DNA of 25,849 nt from Candidatus Dojkabacteria bacterium (GTDB lineage Bacteria > Patescibacteriota > Dojkabacteria > GCA-002793355): assembly GCA_015489555.1 (NCBI GenBank), contig WFZN01000028.1, forward strand, positions 1-25,849, given 5' to 3'. The position numbers and the translations under genes were made by a program. The notes under the pieces are model-generated. The model did not search any database. It worked only from the letters and a program-made list of their open reading frames with translations, and was not told the origin of the DNA. How positions within the stretch are numbered: position 1 is the first letter of the stretch; every line of letters begins with the position of its first letter. Shown here one piece after another: positions 14,113 through 22,477 of the stretch.

Positions 14113-17100
14113 ATGCTTAAAGAAAAAATCAGATATTTAAAATTTTTGTTGGCCTCTCCGGAGGATATCCTTAACTGGTCATATGGAGAAGTTTTAACTC
14201 CTGAAACTGTAAATTATCGTACTCAAAGACCAGAGCCAAGGGGACTCATGTGTGAGCAGATCTTTGGTCCTGTGAATGATTATGAGTGTTATTGTGGTAA
14301 GTATAAGGGGCGACGCTTCGCGGGTATTATTTGTGATCAATGTGGAGTTGAAGTAACAACCAGTAAGGTAAGAAGGCAGCGCATGGGGCACATTACTTTG
14401 GCTGCTCCTGTGGTGCATCTTTGGTATGCCTATGGTACTCCTAACAAGCTAGCTATATTGCTAGATATTCCATATCGGAAATTAATGGGGATAATTTATT
14501 ACACCTTGTATGTAGTAACCCAGGTTGACGATAAGAAACGGGAGTCTGTACTTGCCAAAATAAAAGAACTTAAAGAGTCTGCAATAAAACAGATAGAAGA
14601 TGATTTTAAGGAGCGAGAGGTTAAGTTAGCAGCCGAGATCGAATCCCTAAAAGAGGAGCTTAAGAAGGTAAAAAAACCATCCGAAGGTATAAAACTTCAG
14701 AATAAGGTTATTAAACTGAAAGCAAAGCTTGCCAATCTTAAAAGCGAAAAACATGATCAGTTAGAAGAAACTAAGGAGTATTATGATCGTCTTTATAAGC
14801 TTACTCAGAAATTGGAGTATAAAACCGTATTAACAGAGCCAGAATACAGGGATTTTGCTGACAATGGGTTGTTATTCTTTACTGCTCAAATGGGGGCGGA
14901 CGCCATTAAAAAGCTTTTACAAGATATTGATGTGGAAAAAGAACTGGCAAATTTATACGTTAGATATAACAAAGCCTCTTCCTTGGAGCGTCAGCTGTTG
15001 GAGCGAAAAATAAAGTATCTAGAGGGAGTCAAAAAGAATAACCTTAAATTAGAGTGGATGGTTTTAGAGGTATTACCCGTATTGCCAGCAGACCTTAGAC
15101 CTGTTATAGCATTGCCTGGCGGGAGGTTTGCTTCTTCTGATTTAAACGATTTGTACCGTAGAGTCATAAACCGTAATAATCGTTTGAAGAAGTTAATGGA
15201 AATGGGGGCTCCAGAGGTGATCATTCGCAATGAGCGTAGGATGTTGCAAGAAGCAGTAGACGCTTTGATTGACAACCAGCATAGAGCTATGAGGCCTGTT
15301 ACCAACAGAAGCGGTATTCCTCTTAAGTCACTAGCTGAGGGGTTAAGAGGTAAGAGGGGGCGTTTTAGAAGGAACCTATTAGGAAAACGTGTTGACTTCT
15401 CTGGACGTGGGGTTATTGTGCCAGATACCACGTTACGTTTAAATGAGGTTGGTTTGCCCAAAGACCTTGCTCTTGAGATATTTAAGCCTTTTGTAATAAG
15501 GCGTCTTATCGAAAAACGACACGCTCTTACTATAGGAGAAGCACGTGAATTAGTAGAGATACGAGAGCCAATCGTGTATGAGGTGCTAGAGGAGTTGTTG
15601 AATGAGCGTATAGTTCTGTTAAATCGGGCTCCATCTTTGCACAAATATAGTATTCAGGCGTTCTACCCAAAACTTGTGGAGGGGAGCGCCTTACGTATAA
15701 ATCAGACAGTTACTCCAGGGTTTAACGCCGACTTTGATGGAGACACCATGGCTGTTCATGCAGTGTTGACAGAGGAAGCTCTTGAGGAAACCAGAACCAG
15801 AATGCTACCTATTCATAACCTTATTAAGGCCGCTAGCGGAGAGCCAGTTATTAGTTTTGGAAGTGATTTCGTGGTAGGTATCTATCACTTAACTTATATG
15901 AGGGAGAATCTTACCGATGAAGAAAAGGAAGTTGCTCCGAAATTTGCAGACATTAAGGAAGCAATTTCGGCACACAGTCTAGGACGTATTGGGGTACAAG
16001 ACCCCGTATGGGTTGTAGTTAATGGAAAGGCTGTACTAACTACTCCGGGTAGACTTATTTTTAATAGCCTCTTTCCGAAAGAGATAGGTTTTATAAATGA
16101 GACAGTGAACAAGAAGCGACTTAATAAGATTGTTAGAGATGTAATTTTGAACTACCCGGCGGAGCAGGTAGAGACAATTTTAGATGAGTTGAAATTGATA
16201 GCTTTCCACTATGCAACAAGGTCTGGATTTTCAATAGGTGCTGATGACCTTATTGAAGTTGAAGGCCTTGACAAGATAGTATCTGAGGCCAAGGAAAAAA
16301 CAGCGTTGTTGTATCAACAGTACGAGTCAGGTTTTATAACAAAACAGCAAAGGGATGAAGCAATAGTGGATGTATGGAGGACGGCAGCAGATAAGGTATC
16401 TGAGATCGTTTGGGAAAAGGTACCTGATACTAACAACTTAAAGCGACAGGTTATTAGCGGCGCAAAGGGTAACGAGGCACAGCTTGGGCAGATACTAGGG
16501 ATAATTGGAGTGGTTAACGATATCTCCGGTTCTGCTGTTCCGACTCCGGTTATAGGTTCCTATAGTAGGGGACTTAGCCCTATGGAATACATGATTGCTG
16601 CAAAAGGCGGGCGAAAGGGAATGTTAGATACAGCGTTAAATACGAGAAAAGCAGGATATCTTACTCGTAAATTGGTTGAAGTATCACAACCCGTTATAGT
16701 ACGTTATGAAGACTGTGGGTATGACGGTAAGGGAATTCGTATAGCGCGCGATCAAGTAAGGGAGCTTGGTTTTGGTGATAGACTAATTGGGCGTACTGTA
16801 ACTCACGATGTAGTTGATCCTAAAACTGGGAAGGTCTTGGTAAAGAAAAATGAGATGATCTCAAGGGAGATAGCTCAAAGGATTGATAAGATTGAAGAGA
16901 TTAAGGAGATTTGGGTAAGATCACCGCTAACTTGTCAGGGGTACGCCGGGGTATGTAGGAAGTGTTATGGTTACGATCTTGGGAAGTATGCTCCGGTTGA
17001 TTTGGGAGCTGCGGTAGGTGTACTGGCTGCTCAGTCAGTTAGTGAACCTGCTACACAGCTTACATTACGAACTTTCCATTCTGGAGGTGTAGGTAAAGAC

Positions 17101-17991
17101 ATTACTGCTGGTTTGCCATTATTAACGGAGTATTTAGAGATGCGATCTCCTAAGAACCCTGCAGTTTTGTCACCAATAAGTGGGGTTGTGCACATAAAAG
17201 ATGGAAAAGCTTATGTAACGGGTACTAAAAATGTGAAAGCATATTACGTAGTTACGGATGATTATGAAGTGAAGGCTACAGATGCTGCAGCTGTGTCTAA
17301 AGGAGATGTATTGTTAGTTCACAAAGAGACCGGTGACAAGGTGGTAGCGCCTTTCGGAGGGAAAATAGAGATGATAGGTAAGGTTCTATTCGTGAAGGGG
17401 AGCGTAGAGAGCATGATGCAGGTGCGTGTACCAGAAGGCCAAAAGCTTATTGTTGAAGATGGTCAACAGATAGAGGCTGGTGATGCATTAACTAGTGGTA
17501 GGGTTGATCTAAAACAGCTTGCCTTGTATAAATCACATCAATATGTGCAAGAGTTCTTGTTAGACAGAATACAGAGGATATTTGCGGATTTCCATGTTGA
17601 GGTTAAGGATATACACCTTGAGGTTATCATTAGGCAGCTAGCAAGTTTGGCTAAGATAATACATCCAGGTGATACTGGGCTTATACCGGGGGCATTAAGA
17701 GATAGGCACCTGTTGCGAGTGCGGAATTCGTTGTTAGAGAAAGAGCAAAAGAATCCAATTGTATATCAGCCGATTATGATGGGATTAACATCACTTGCCC
17801 TTCATGTTGACAGTGTGTTGGCTGCTGCATCGTTCCAGGAGCAACCTAAGGTGTTAACAGAGGCTGCCTTGCTAGGTAAAGTGGATTATCTACGTGGCTT
17901 AAAGGAGAATGTTATTATTGGTCACCTGGTTCCGCTTAATGAGAATGCTATAATCGAAGACGTTACTAAGTTAGATGAGATGTATGAGTAG
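14113..17991 (+). CDS. rpoC: RNA polymerase beta' subunit
   Basis: The catalytic polymerase subunit, 1292 aa. The N-terminal zinc site is CYCGKYKGRRF...CDQCG (Cys59, 61, 74, 77); the second zinc site is formed by YEDCGYDG and TCQGYAGVCRKC. A long coiled-coil insertion (about residues 145-235) precedes the MGADAI helix, as in several phyla. The Mg2+ motif reads NADFDGDTMAVH: the three aspartates are present, but the almost invariant Gln after them is Thr (residue 545, codon 15745-15747). The trigger loop is QLTLRTFHSGG, with catalytic Arg and His, and the preceding bridge segment reads SVSEPATQ in place of the common SIGEPGTQ. No Shine-Dalgarno sequence is evident. A very stable GC-rich hairpin begins directly after the stop. 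Confidence 0.97.
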   Translation: MLKEKIRYLKFLLASPEDILNWSYGEVLTPETVNYRTQRPEPRGLMCEQIFGPVNDYECYCGKYKGRRFAGIICDQCGVEVTTSKVRRQRMGHITLAAPVVHLWYAYGTPNKLAILLDIPYRKLMGIIYYTLYVVTQVDDKKRESVLAKIKELKESAIKQIEDDFKEREVKLAAEIESLKEELKKVKKPSEGIKLQNKVIKLKAKLANLKSEKHDQLEETKEYYDRLYKLTQKLEYKTVLTEPEYRDFADNGLLFFTAQMGADAIKKLLQDIDVEKELANLYVRYNKASSLERQLLERKIKYLEGVKKNNLKLEWMVLEVLPVLPADLRPVIALPGGRFASSDLNDLYRRVINRNNRLKKLMEMGAPEVIIRNERRMLQEAVDALIDNQHRAMRPVTNRSGIPLKSLAEGLRGKRGRFRRNLLGKRVDFSGRGVIVPDTTLRLNEVGLPKDLALEIFKPFVIRRLIEKRHALTIGEARELVEIREPIVYEVLEELLNERIVLLNRAPSLHKYSIQAFYPKLVEGSALRINQTVTPGFNADFDGDTMAVHAVLTEEALEETRTRMLPIHNLIKAASGEPVISFGSDFVVGIYHLTYMRENLTDEEKEVAPKFADIKEAISAHSLGRIGVQDPVWVVVNGKAVLTTPGRLIFNSLFPKEIGFINETVNKKRLNKIVRDVILNYPAEQVETILDELKLIAFHYATRSGFSIGADDLIEVEGLDKIVSEAKEKTALLYQQYESGFITKQQRDEAIVDVWRTAADKVSEIVWEKVPDTNNLKRQVISGAKGNEAQLGQILGIIGVVNDISGSAVPTPVIGSYSRGLSPMEYMIAAKGGRKGMLDTALNTRKAGYLTRKLVEVSQPVIVRYEDCGYDGKGIRIARDQVRELGFGDRLIGRTVTHDVVDPKTGKVLVKKNEMISREIAQRIDKIEEIKEIWVRSPLTCQGYAGVCRKCYGYDLGKYAPVDLGAAVGVLAAQSVSEPATQLTLRTFHSGGVGKDITAGLPLLTEYLEMRSPKNPAVLSPISGVVHIKDGKAYVTGTKNVKAYYVVTDDYEVKATDAAAVSKGDVLLVHKETGDKVVAPFGGKIEMIGKVLFVKGSVESMMQVRVPEGQKLIVEDGQQIEAGDALTSGRVDLKQLALYKSHQYVQEFLLDRIQRIFADFHVEVKDIHLEVIIRQLASLAKIIHPGDTGLIPGALRDRHLLRVRNSLLEKEQKNPIVYQPIMMGLTSLALHVDSVLAAASFQEQPKVLTEAALLGKVDYLRGLKENVIIGHLVPLNENAIIEDVTKLDEMYE

Positions 17992-18035
17992 TTGGTAGTA
18001 GGGCGGGGGCGCGCAGCGCCCCCGCCCACTACCAA
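17992..18035 (+). terminator. Very stable GC-rich hairpin after rpoC
   Basis: TTGGTAGT (17992-17999) pairs with ACTACCAA (18028-18035); after one unpaired A, GGGCGGGGGCGC (18001-18012) pairs with GCGCCCCCGCCC (18016-18027) around a GCA loop, giving 20 bp in total with no mismatch. It starts at the base after the rpoC stop. No U-tract follows (AAAACTT instead), so it is not a textbook intrinsic terminator; it may end or protect the rpoBC mRNA. A -10 box for rpsL follows at 18052. Confidence 0.6.
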
Positions 18036-18051
18036 AAACTTAAATATAAGG

Positions 18052-18057
18052 TAAAAT
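18052..18057 (+). promoter_or_regulatory. Candidate -10 box of rpsL
   Basis: TAAAAT, 8 nt before the rpsL ATG, located between the rpoC hairpin and rpsL. No clear -35. Together with the hairpin it suggests that rpsL-rpsG-rplY is a separate, near-leaderless transcript. Confidence 0.4.
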
Positions 18058-18065
18058 ACAAAAGT

Positions 18066-18485
18066 ATGCCTACAATAAACCAGTTAGTTAGAAAAGGGCG
18101 CAAACCTAAAGATTCTAAAAAGTCAAGGCGCCCTGCATTGGCTTATACATTGAATAAGTTAAAGAATATTAAGGTTTTCTCACCAGCTCCTTTTAAGAAA
18201 GGGGTATGTACAAAGGTATATATAATGGCTCCTAAAAAGCCTAACTCGGCACAGCGTAAAGTAGCAAAGGTCAGGTTATCTAATGGAGCTATGGTTATAG
18301 CATATATACCTGGCGAAGGCCATAACCTACAGGAGCACTCTGTAGTATTGGTACAAGGAGGTAGGCGAAGAGACTTACCTGGAGTAAGGTACAAAATAGT
18401 TAGAGGCGTATATGACACTGCAGGAGTTGAAGGGAGAAAAACAGCTAGGTCAAAATATGGTACCCCTAGACCTAAAGATGAATAA
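18066..18485 (+). CDS. rpsL: 30S ribosomal protein S12
   Basis: Decoding-centre protein of the small subunit, 139 aa. Conserved blocks are present: PTINQLVRKGR at the start, GVCTKVYIMAPKKPNSAQRKVAKVRL and PGEGHNLQEHSVVLVQGGRRRDLPGVRYKIVRG. The streptomycin-site lysine in PKKPNSA is retained. The end KYGTPRPKDE is typical. A 5-residue insertion-like basic stretch (KDSKKSRRPAL) near residue 15 replaces the usual KKSKSPAL-type sequence. It is the first gene of rpsL-rpsG-rplY, with 21 nt before rpsG. Confidence 0.98.
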   Translation: MPTINQLVRKGRKPKDSKKSRRPALAYTLNKLKNIKVFSPAPFKKGVCTKVYIMAPKKPNSAQRKVAKVRLSNGAMVIAYIPGEGHNLQEHSVVLVQGGRRRDLPGVRYKIVRGVYDTAGVEGRKTARSKYGTPRPKDE

Positions 18486-18506
18486 GTTAGTATTGTAGGA
18501 TAGATT

Positions 18507-18986
18507 ATGCGAGGTAAAAAGGCACCAATTAGAAAACTTGCTAAAGACCCTAAATATAACTCTGAAATTGTTACAAAAGTTATTAATTACGTTATGCGCG
18601 ACGGTAAAAAGAAACTTGCCATGCGTATTGTATACAAAGCAATGGAGGAAGCGGCCTCAAGAGTTGAAAGGGAGAATCCTTTAGAAGTATTATTGCAGGC
18701 TTTATCTAATATAACTCCAAGTGTAGAGGTAAGGCCTCGTAGAATAGGAGGAGCAAACTATCAAGTTCCTGTGCCTGTAGATGAACGCAGGGGTTTGATT
18801 TTAGCGGTTAGGTGGCTAACACAGATCCCAAGAGAAAAACGACGTCAAGTAGGCAAGCCTTATTGGGAGCTTTTAGCAGAAGAAATTGTAAATGCCTATC
18901 AAGGTACTGGAGACGCTGTTAAAAAGCGTGAAATGGTTGAAAGGATGGCTGAGGCAAACAAAGCCTTCGCTCAGTATCGTTATTAG
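18507..18986 (+). CDS. rpsG: 30S ribosomal protein S7
   Basis: Primary 16S rRNA-binding protein of the small-subunit head, 159 aa, normal length. Typical segments: RGKKAPIRKLAKDPKYNSEIVTKVINYVMRDGKK (split here only by reading), ALSNITPSVEVRPRRIGGANYQVPVPV and a helical C-terminus ending AEANKAFAQYRY. An AGGA element lies 6 nt before the ATG, one of the few recognisable Shine-Dalgarno sequences in the window. In most bacteria fusA and tuf follow this gene; here rplY does. Confidence 0.98.
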   Translation: MRGKKAPIRKLAKDPKYNSEIVTKVINYVMRDGKKKLAMRIVYKAMEEAASRVERENPLEVLLQALSNITPSVEVRPRRIGGANYQVPVPVDERRGLILAVRWLTQIPREKRRQVGKPYWELLAEEIVNAYQGTGDAVKKREMVERMAEANKAFAQYRY

Positions 18987-19008
18987 TTAACTTAAACGGT
19001 TTTGCTTG

Positions 19009-19698
19009 ATGGCAAAGATAGAATTAAAAGCGGGCCTACGGGTTTTAAAGGGTAAAGCTACCAGGAAGTTACGTCGTGATAAATTAATACCAGGAGCGAT
19101 TTCAAGGTATAAAGCAGACACAGTTTTAATACAAGTGCCTTTGGAGGAGGTTTACAAGCTTAAGAAGGCAAGAACTACAGATTTGATTGTGGTTTCTATA
19201 GATGACGCCAAAGAGACATATACCACCCTTCTCACAGAGTTGTTAGTAGATCCTATAACAGAAGAGGTAATATCTTTTACTTTAACGGAAATTACCCCTG
19301 ATTCAAAGATAAAAGTAGAGGTGCCAGTAACAATAGTGGGAGAAGCTCCAATAATTAAAAAGGGGCTTGGCGTGTTGGTTGTTTCTAAGCCTACGTTAAA
19401 ATTGGTTCTAAATTTAAATACACTGATCGAGGATGTAAAGGTAGATATCTCTTCACTAACGGAGGTGGGAGATACTATAGACGTTAAGGACATATTAGCA
19501 AACCTGCCAGAAGGTATAAAACTTGCAAGTTACAATGAGATAAACGACGCGGTAGTTACTATCGTAGCGTTGCAGAAGACCTTGGAGGAAGAGACCGCTT
19601 CCGAAGAGAGTGAAAGCGAGGAGCAGACTACAGAGGGTGAAGCTTCAGAGAGCTCTACAACAGAAACTGAAGGGGCTCAAACTACAAAAGAGGAGTAG
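19009..19698 (+). CDS. rplY: 50S ribosomal protein L25/Ctc family, TL5 type
   Basis: A 5S rRNA-binding large-subunit protein of 229 aa. The N-terminal beta-barrel (about residues 1-90) has the family LKGKATRKLRRDKLIPGAI start (usual form RxxGKGxxRKLRxxGxIPAVVYG); a second TL5-type beta domain (about 95-185) contains EVPVTIVGEAPIIKKGLGVL and DVKDILANLPEGIKL. A disordered acidic Glu/Ser/Thr tail of about 40 residues follows. The YG of the usual PAVVYG is changed to SRY. I use the ATG at 19009, one codon inside a possible TTG start. It is the last gene of the ribosomal group; a candidate thiI promoter follows. Confidence 0.9.
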   Translation: MAKIELKAGLRVLKGKATRKLRRDKLIPGAISRYKADTVLIQVPLEEVYKLKKARTTDLIVVSIDDAKETYTTLLTELLVDPITEEVISFTLTEITPDSKIKVEVPVTIVGEAPIIKKGLGVLVVSKPTLKLVLNLNTLIEDVKVDISSLTEVGDTIDVKDILANLPEGIKLASYNEINDAVVTIVALQKTLEEETASEESESEEQTTEGEASESSTTETEGAQTTKEE

Positions 19699-19771
19699 TT
19701 TTTACTATTTGCTAAGTCTATAGCATTTGAGTATTGGTGGGTTTCACGGATTATGGTTTCATTTTACCTGT

Positions 19772-19777
19772 TACAAT
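19772..19777 (+). promoter_or_regulatory. -10 box of thiI, leaderless type
   Basis: Extended -10 TGT-TACAAT, 6 nt before the thiI ATG. The -35 region is weak, which an extended -10 can offset. Confidence 0.5.
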
Positions 19778-19783
19778 ACAAAT

Positions 19784-21001
19784 ATGCATGCGACACTTTA
19801 TACGTTTCGTTATGGAGAGCTTGCCCTAAAACGTAAGCAGCGTTCTTTTTGGGAGTTTATCCTTAAGAATAATATAGAATATGCTTTAAATATTCGAGGT
19901 GTTAATACAGACTTAGTAAGTATTACATTTAGTCAAAAACGTGGGTTTATTATAGTTGCACCTGGTTTTAAAAAAGAGAAGCGCAAGGTTATTGAAGATG
20001 TGCTGGCTAAAACTCCAGGTATTGTTTGGTGGGGACCCGTTATCACAATAGACAAGTACTCTTTGGATACCCAAGATTTAAAAAAGTTGTATAACGCAAT
20101 ATACGACGCTTTAGAGAAACTTATCTTAAAAAAAGAGGTGCTACCTACCCTTAGCGGTATACTCGTTAAAAAGTATTTGGGAAAAATTACTATTTCCAGT
20201 CTAGAGTTAAAATCTTTTTTGTACAAACGGCTTATAAAGAAGTACCAGAAAAAGTATCCAGTAGATAAGAGTTTTAAGGTGCTAATTGCTATAGATAAGC
20301 CAGTGCATATAACATACTATAATAATGGGTTGGGAGGCCTGCCTATAAGCAGTACCGGGAAAGGGCTTGTGCTATTCTCGGGCGGGATCGATAGCCCGGT
20401 TGCAGCTTTTATGGCATTTAAGCGTGGGATCAGAGCCGATTTGCTCCATTTTGCTCCGCCTAACAGCGATATTAAAACAAGCAAGGTATATGCTTTGTTC
20501 AAACAGCTTAGGGAATACAACCCTTATCTTAGATTGTATGCAACTACTGTTCCCAGTTTGGCTAAAATGTTACATAAGGGACAAGTTTACAATTCGGTAG
20601 TTTTATTCAAGAGGTTACTTATAAGGGTGGGGGCTACGCTTGTCAGGAAACTTTTTAAGATCGGTTTTCTGATTACGGGTGACAGTGTAGGACAGGTTGC
20701 TTCACAAACTTTATCTAACCTGCTCGCTCAGGAAAGTGTTTTATGTGAGCGAGAGTTTTCAAGATACGTGTTTATGCTGCGCCCCCTTAGTGGGTTTGAT
20801 AAAAGGGAAATAGTTGGTCTTGCCCGGCAGTTAGGGACATACGAGTTAAGTATTCAAGAGTCACCCGATTGTTGCGAACTTGTATCGCGGGCTGCTAAGA
20901 CCAGTACTGATTTGGAGCGTATGAGAAAACAAGAGTTTGAGGTAGAGGTCGATTCGTTCGTAGAGGAGGCACTTAATAATATAAAGGTAATTAAAGGATG
21001 A
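19784..21001 (+). CDS. thiI: tRNA 4-thiouridine synthetase ThiI, without rhodanese domain
   Basis: Adenylates and thiolates U8 of tRNA (and can serve thiazole synthesis). The 405 aa contain an N-terminal ferredoxin-like segment (RYGELALKRKQRSFWE), a THUMP domain (about 60-170) and a PP-loop ATPase with LFSGGIDSPVAAF (SGGIDSP at residues 199-205) and TGDSVGQVASQTLSNL. A Cys pair in ESPDCCELV sits where related enzymes have a conserved Cys. There is no C-terminal rhodanese domain, as in the Bacillus-type protein, which receives sulfur from a dedicated cysteine desulfurase; none is encoded in the window. The tRNA genes here carry T at position 8, the target base. The start is the ATG at 19784, 6 nt after TACAAT. 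Its stop overlaps the next start as ATGA. Confidence 0.92.
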   Translation: MHATLYTFRYGELALKRKQRSFWEFILKNNIEYALNIRGVNTDLVSITFSQKRGFIIVAPGFKKEKRKVIEDVLAKTPGIVWWGPVITIDKYSLDTQDLKKLYNAIYDALEKLILKKEVLPTLSGILVKKYLGKITISSLELKSFLYKRLIKKYQKKYPVDKSFKVLIAIDKPVHITYYNNGLGGLPISSTGKGLVLFSGGIDSPVAAFMAFKRGIRADLLHFAPPNSDIKTSKVYALFKQLREYNPYLRLYATTVPSLAKMLHKGQVYNSVVLFKRLLIRVGATLVRKLFKIGFLITGDSVGQVASQTLSNLLAQESVLCEREFSRYVFMLRPLSGFDKREIVGLARQLGTYELSIQESPDCCELVSRAAKTSTDLERMRKQEFEVEVDSFVEEALNNIKVIKG

Positions 21002-21441
21002 CGAACATAGTTGTTGTATTGCTTTCTCTTTTAATGCTTTTTAGCCTCATTATTCTTTTCTTTAAGATCAGGCAGACGTCTCCTATCGAAAGATTGAAGG
21101 ATTTTTATTACCATTTTCTAAGAATAGAATCGGAAGCTCTAAGGGCGTTAAATAAGGAACCGACAGGAAAATTGGTTAGTTTATTCGCACGTTTAGAAAG
21201 TTACCTGTATCAGTTTCTAAAAACGTTGCGTATAACCGGTAATTCGGTTGGGGAGATGTTACGCAGCCAAGCGCTAACCGTATTCTTTACTCCAAAAGAA
21301 ACAGAACTATTACGTAGATTTGTTGAGGTTGCGTTTAAAATACGTCAGAATAGTTACGTTCCTGTAAGAGAGGAAATAGAACTTTTGTACAAGACAACTA
21401 AAATGTTAAAACAAAAATGTGAGAATGCAATCAAAACTTAG
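20998..21441 (+). CDS. Small membrane-anchored helical protein, unknown function
   Basis: A 147-aa protein. The N-terminal membrane helix (residues 3-23, NIVVVLLSLLMLFSLIILFF) has a short outside end, and the remaining 120 residues are predicted helical and basic, hence probably cytoplasmic. The segment SQALTVFFTPKETELLRRFVEVAFKIRQ faintly recalls the DUF4129-type tail of transglutaminase-like membrane proteins, but I would not name it on that. It overlaps thiI by 4 nt (ATGA) and the DHH gene by about 20 nt, so translation of all three is coupled. Confidence 0.6.
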   Translation: MTNIVVVLLSLLMLFSLIILFFKIRQTSPIERLKDFYYHFLRIESEALRALNKEPTGKLVSLFARLESYLYQFLKTLRITGNSVGEMLRSQALTVFFTPKETELLRRFVEVAFKIRQNSYVPVREEIELLYKTTKMLKQKCENAIKT

Positions 21442-22477
21442 TCCTAAGCAGCTTGAACAGTTTGAGAAGATAGTTAAGAATTCACTAAAGGTGGCTGTAT
21501 TAGCCCACACATCATTAGATCCGGATGCTTTTGGTAGCGCTTTGGCATTAGCGCGTGTTTTAAACCTAAATTATGGGGTAAACACTCGCTTTTTTACAGA
21601 GGATAGGATTTATAGTAGATGGCAGGTAGCGTTTAAAGATTCTGTAAATAAGTATGTACTAAGCGTGCCCGATGTATACACTGCTCTTAGAGCCTATCAG
21701 CCCACCACGGTATTTGCAGTTGATATAGGGCATTATCATAGATTGACAGGGAATCCGGATTATTCTAGGTTACAGAAATTTATTGAAACTGAAACGAAAT
21801 TCCAAGTCTGTGTGGATCACCATATAGCTAATGAGCCAGAACTTACAGGATTAAATATAATAGCGGATTATACATCTACGGCGGAGTTACTCTTTGATAT
21901 CTTTCATAAGCTAGATTTAGAACACGATACAGAGAGCGCAGAGCTGCTATTGTTTGGGCTTCTTGGGGATTTACGTAGGTTTAGATGGTTAAGGGATAAT
22001 AAGTCTTTCGCAAAGGTAGAAGCCTTGCTAAACATCGGCGCTAATTGGCATAAGGTTTATTCTTTGTCTGATTTTATTTTTGATGACAACGTAAAAGAAA
22101 TTATACTTGAAGCCATAAACAGAATAAGATTCTCTAAATATACAGCTTGGGTGCATATTGATAATAAGTTATATAGCAAAATACAGCATGTTGTAGATCC
22201 TCCAAGGCTTGTACATGACCTCATCGTAGATCTAATATCAAGTAGTAGAAAAGTATTTTTTCTTAGTATGCGAGAAAAGTCAAAAGGTAAAATATACGGT
22301 TCTGTTGGCCCTGCGCTTTTGGGGAGGGGTAGACACAGCGTTGTAGAATTTGCCAAAAAGTTTGGTGGGGGAGGGCATCCGCATCGGGCAGGCTTTAGAG
22401 TTAGAACAAGTGAGTATACTCCTGAGCAAATAGTTGAGCTTTTGGATGAATATGCAGCAAGGGTCCGGAAGAAGTGA
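21419..22477 (+). CDS. DHH-family phosphoesterase (NrnA-like)
   Basis: A 352-aa (350 if the ATG at 21425 is used instead of GTG) cytosolic phosphoesterase. The N-terminal DHH domain carries the metal motifs LAHTSLDPDAFGS (family HxxPDxDAxGS), AVDIGHYHRL and CVDHHIAN (the DHH triplet); the C-terminal DHHA1 domain carries GGGGHPHRAGF (GGGH motif). The layout matches NrnA-type enzymes that degrade nano-RNA or pAp, or cleave cyclic dinucleotides; the sequence alone does not separate these. It starts inside the preceding gene and ends 26-32 nt inside uvrC, so it belongs to the thiI-uvrC overlap cluster. The first motif reads LDPDA where many have PDGDA. Confidence 0.88.
   Translation: MRMQSKLSPKQLEQFEKIVKNSLKVAVLAHTSLDPDAFGSALALARVLNLNYGVNTRFFTEDRIYSRWQVAFKDSVNKYVLSVPDVYTALRAYQPTTVFAVDIGHYHRLTGNPDYSRLQKFIETETKFQVCVDHHIANEPELTGLNIIADYTSTAELLFDIFHKLDLEHDTESAELLLFGLLGDLRRFRWLRDNKSFAKVEALLNIGANWHKVYSLSDFIFDDNVKEIILEAINRIRFSKYTAWVHIDNKLYSKIQHVVDPPRLVHDLIVDLISSSRKVFFLSMREKSKGKIYGSVGPALLGRGRHSVVEFAKKFGGGGHPHRAGFRVRTSEYTPEQIVELLDEYAARVRKK

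Noticed and set aside
14991..15644. 217-aa minus-strand frame inside rpoC
   Set aside because: Ser/Arg/Asn-rich shadow translation of highly conserved rpoC codons; no independent start signals.
20371..20400. CGGGC/GCCCG mini-inverted repeat in thiI
   Set aside because: Only 5 bp, and it coincides with the conserved SGGIDSP codons; expected by chance.
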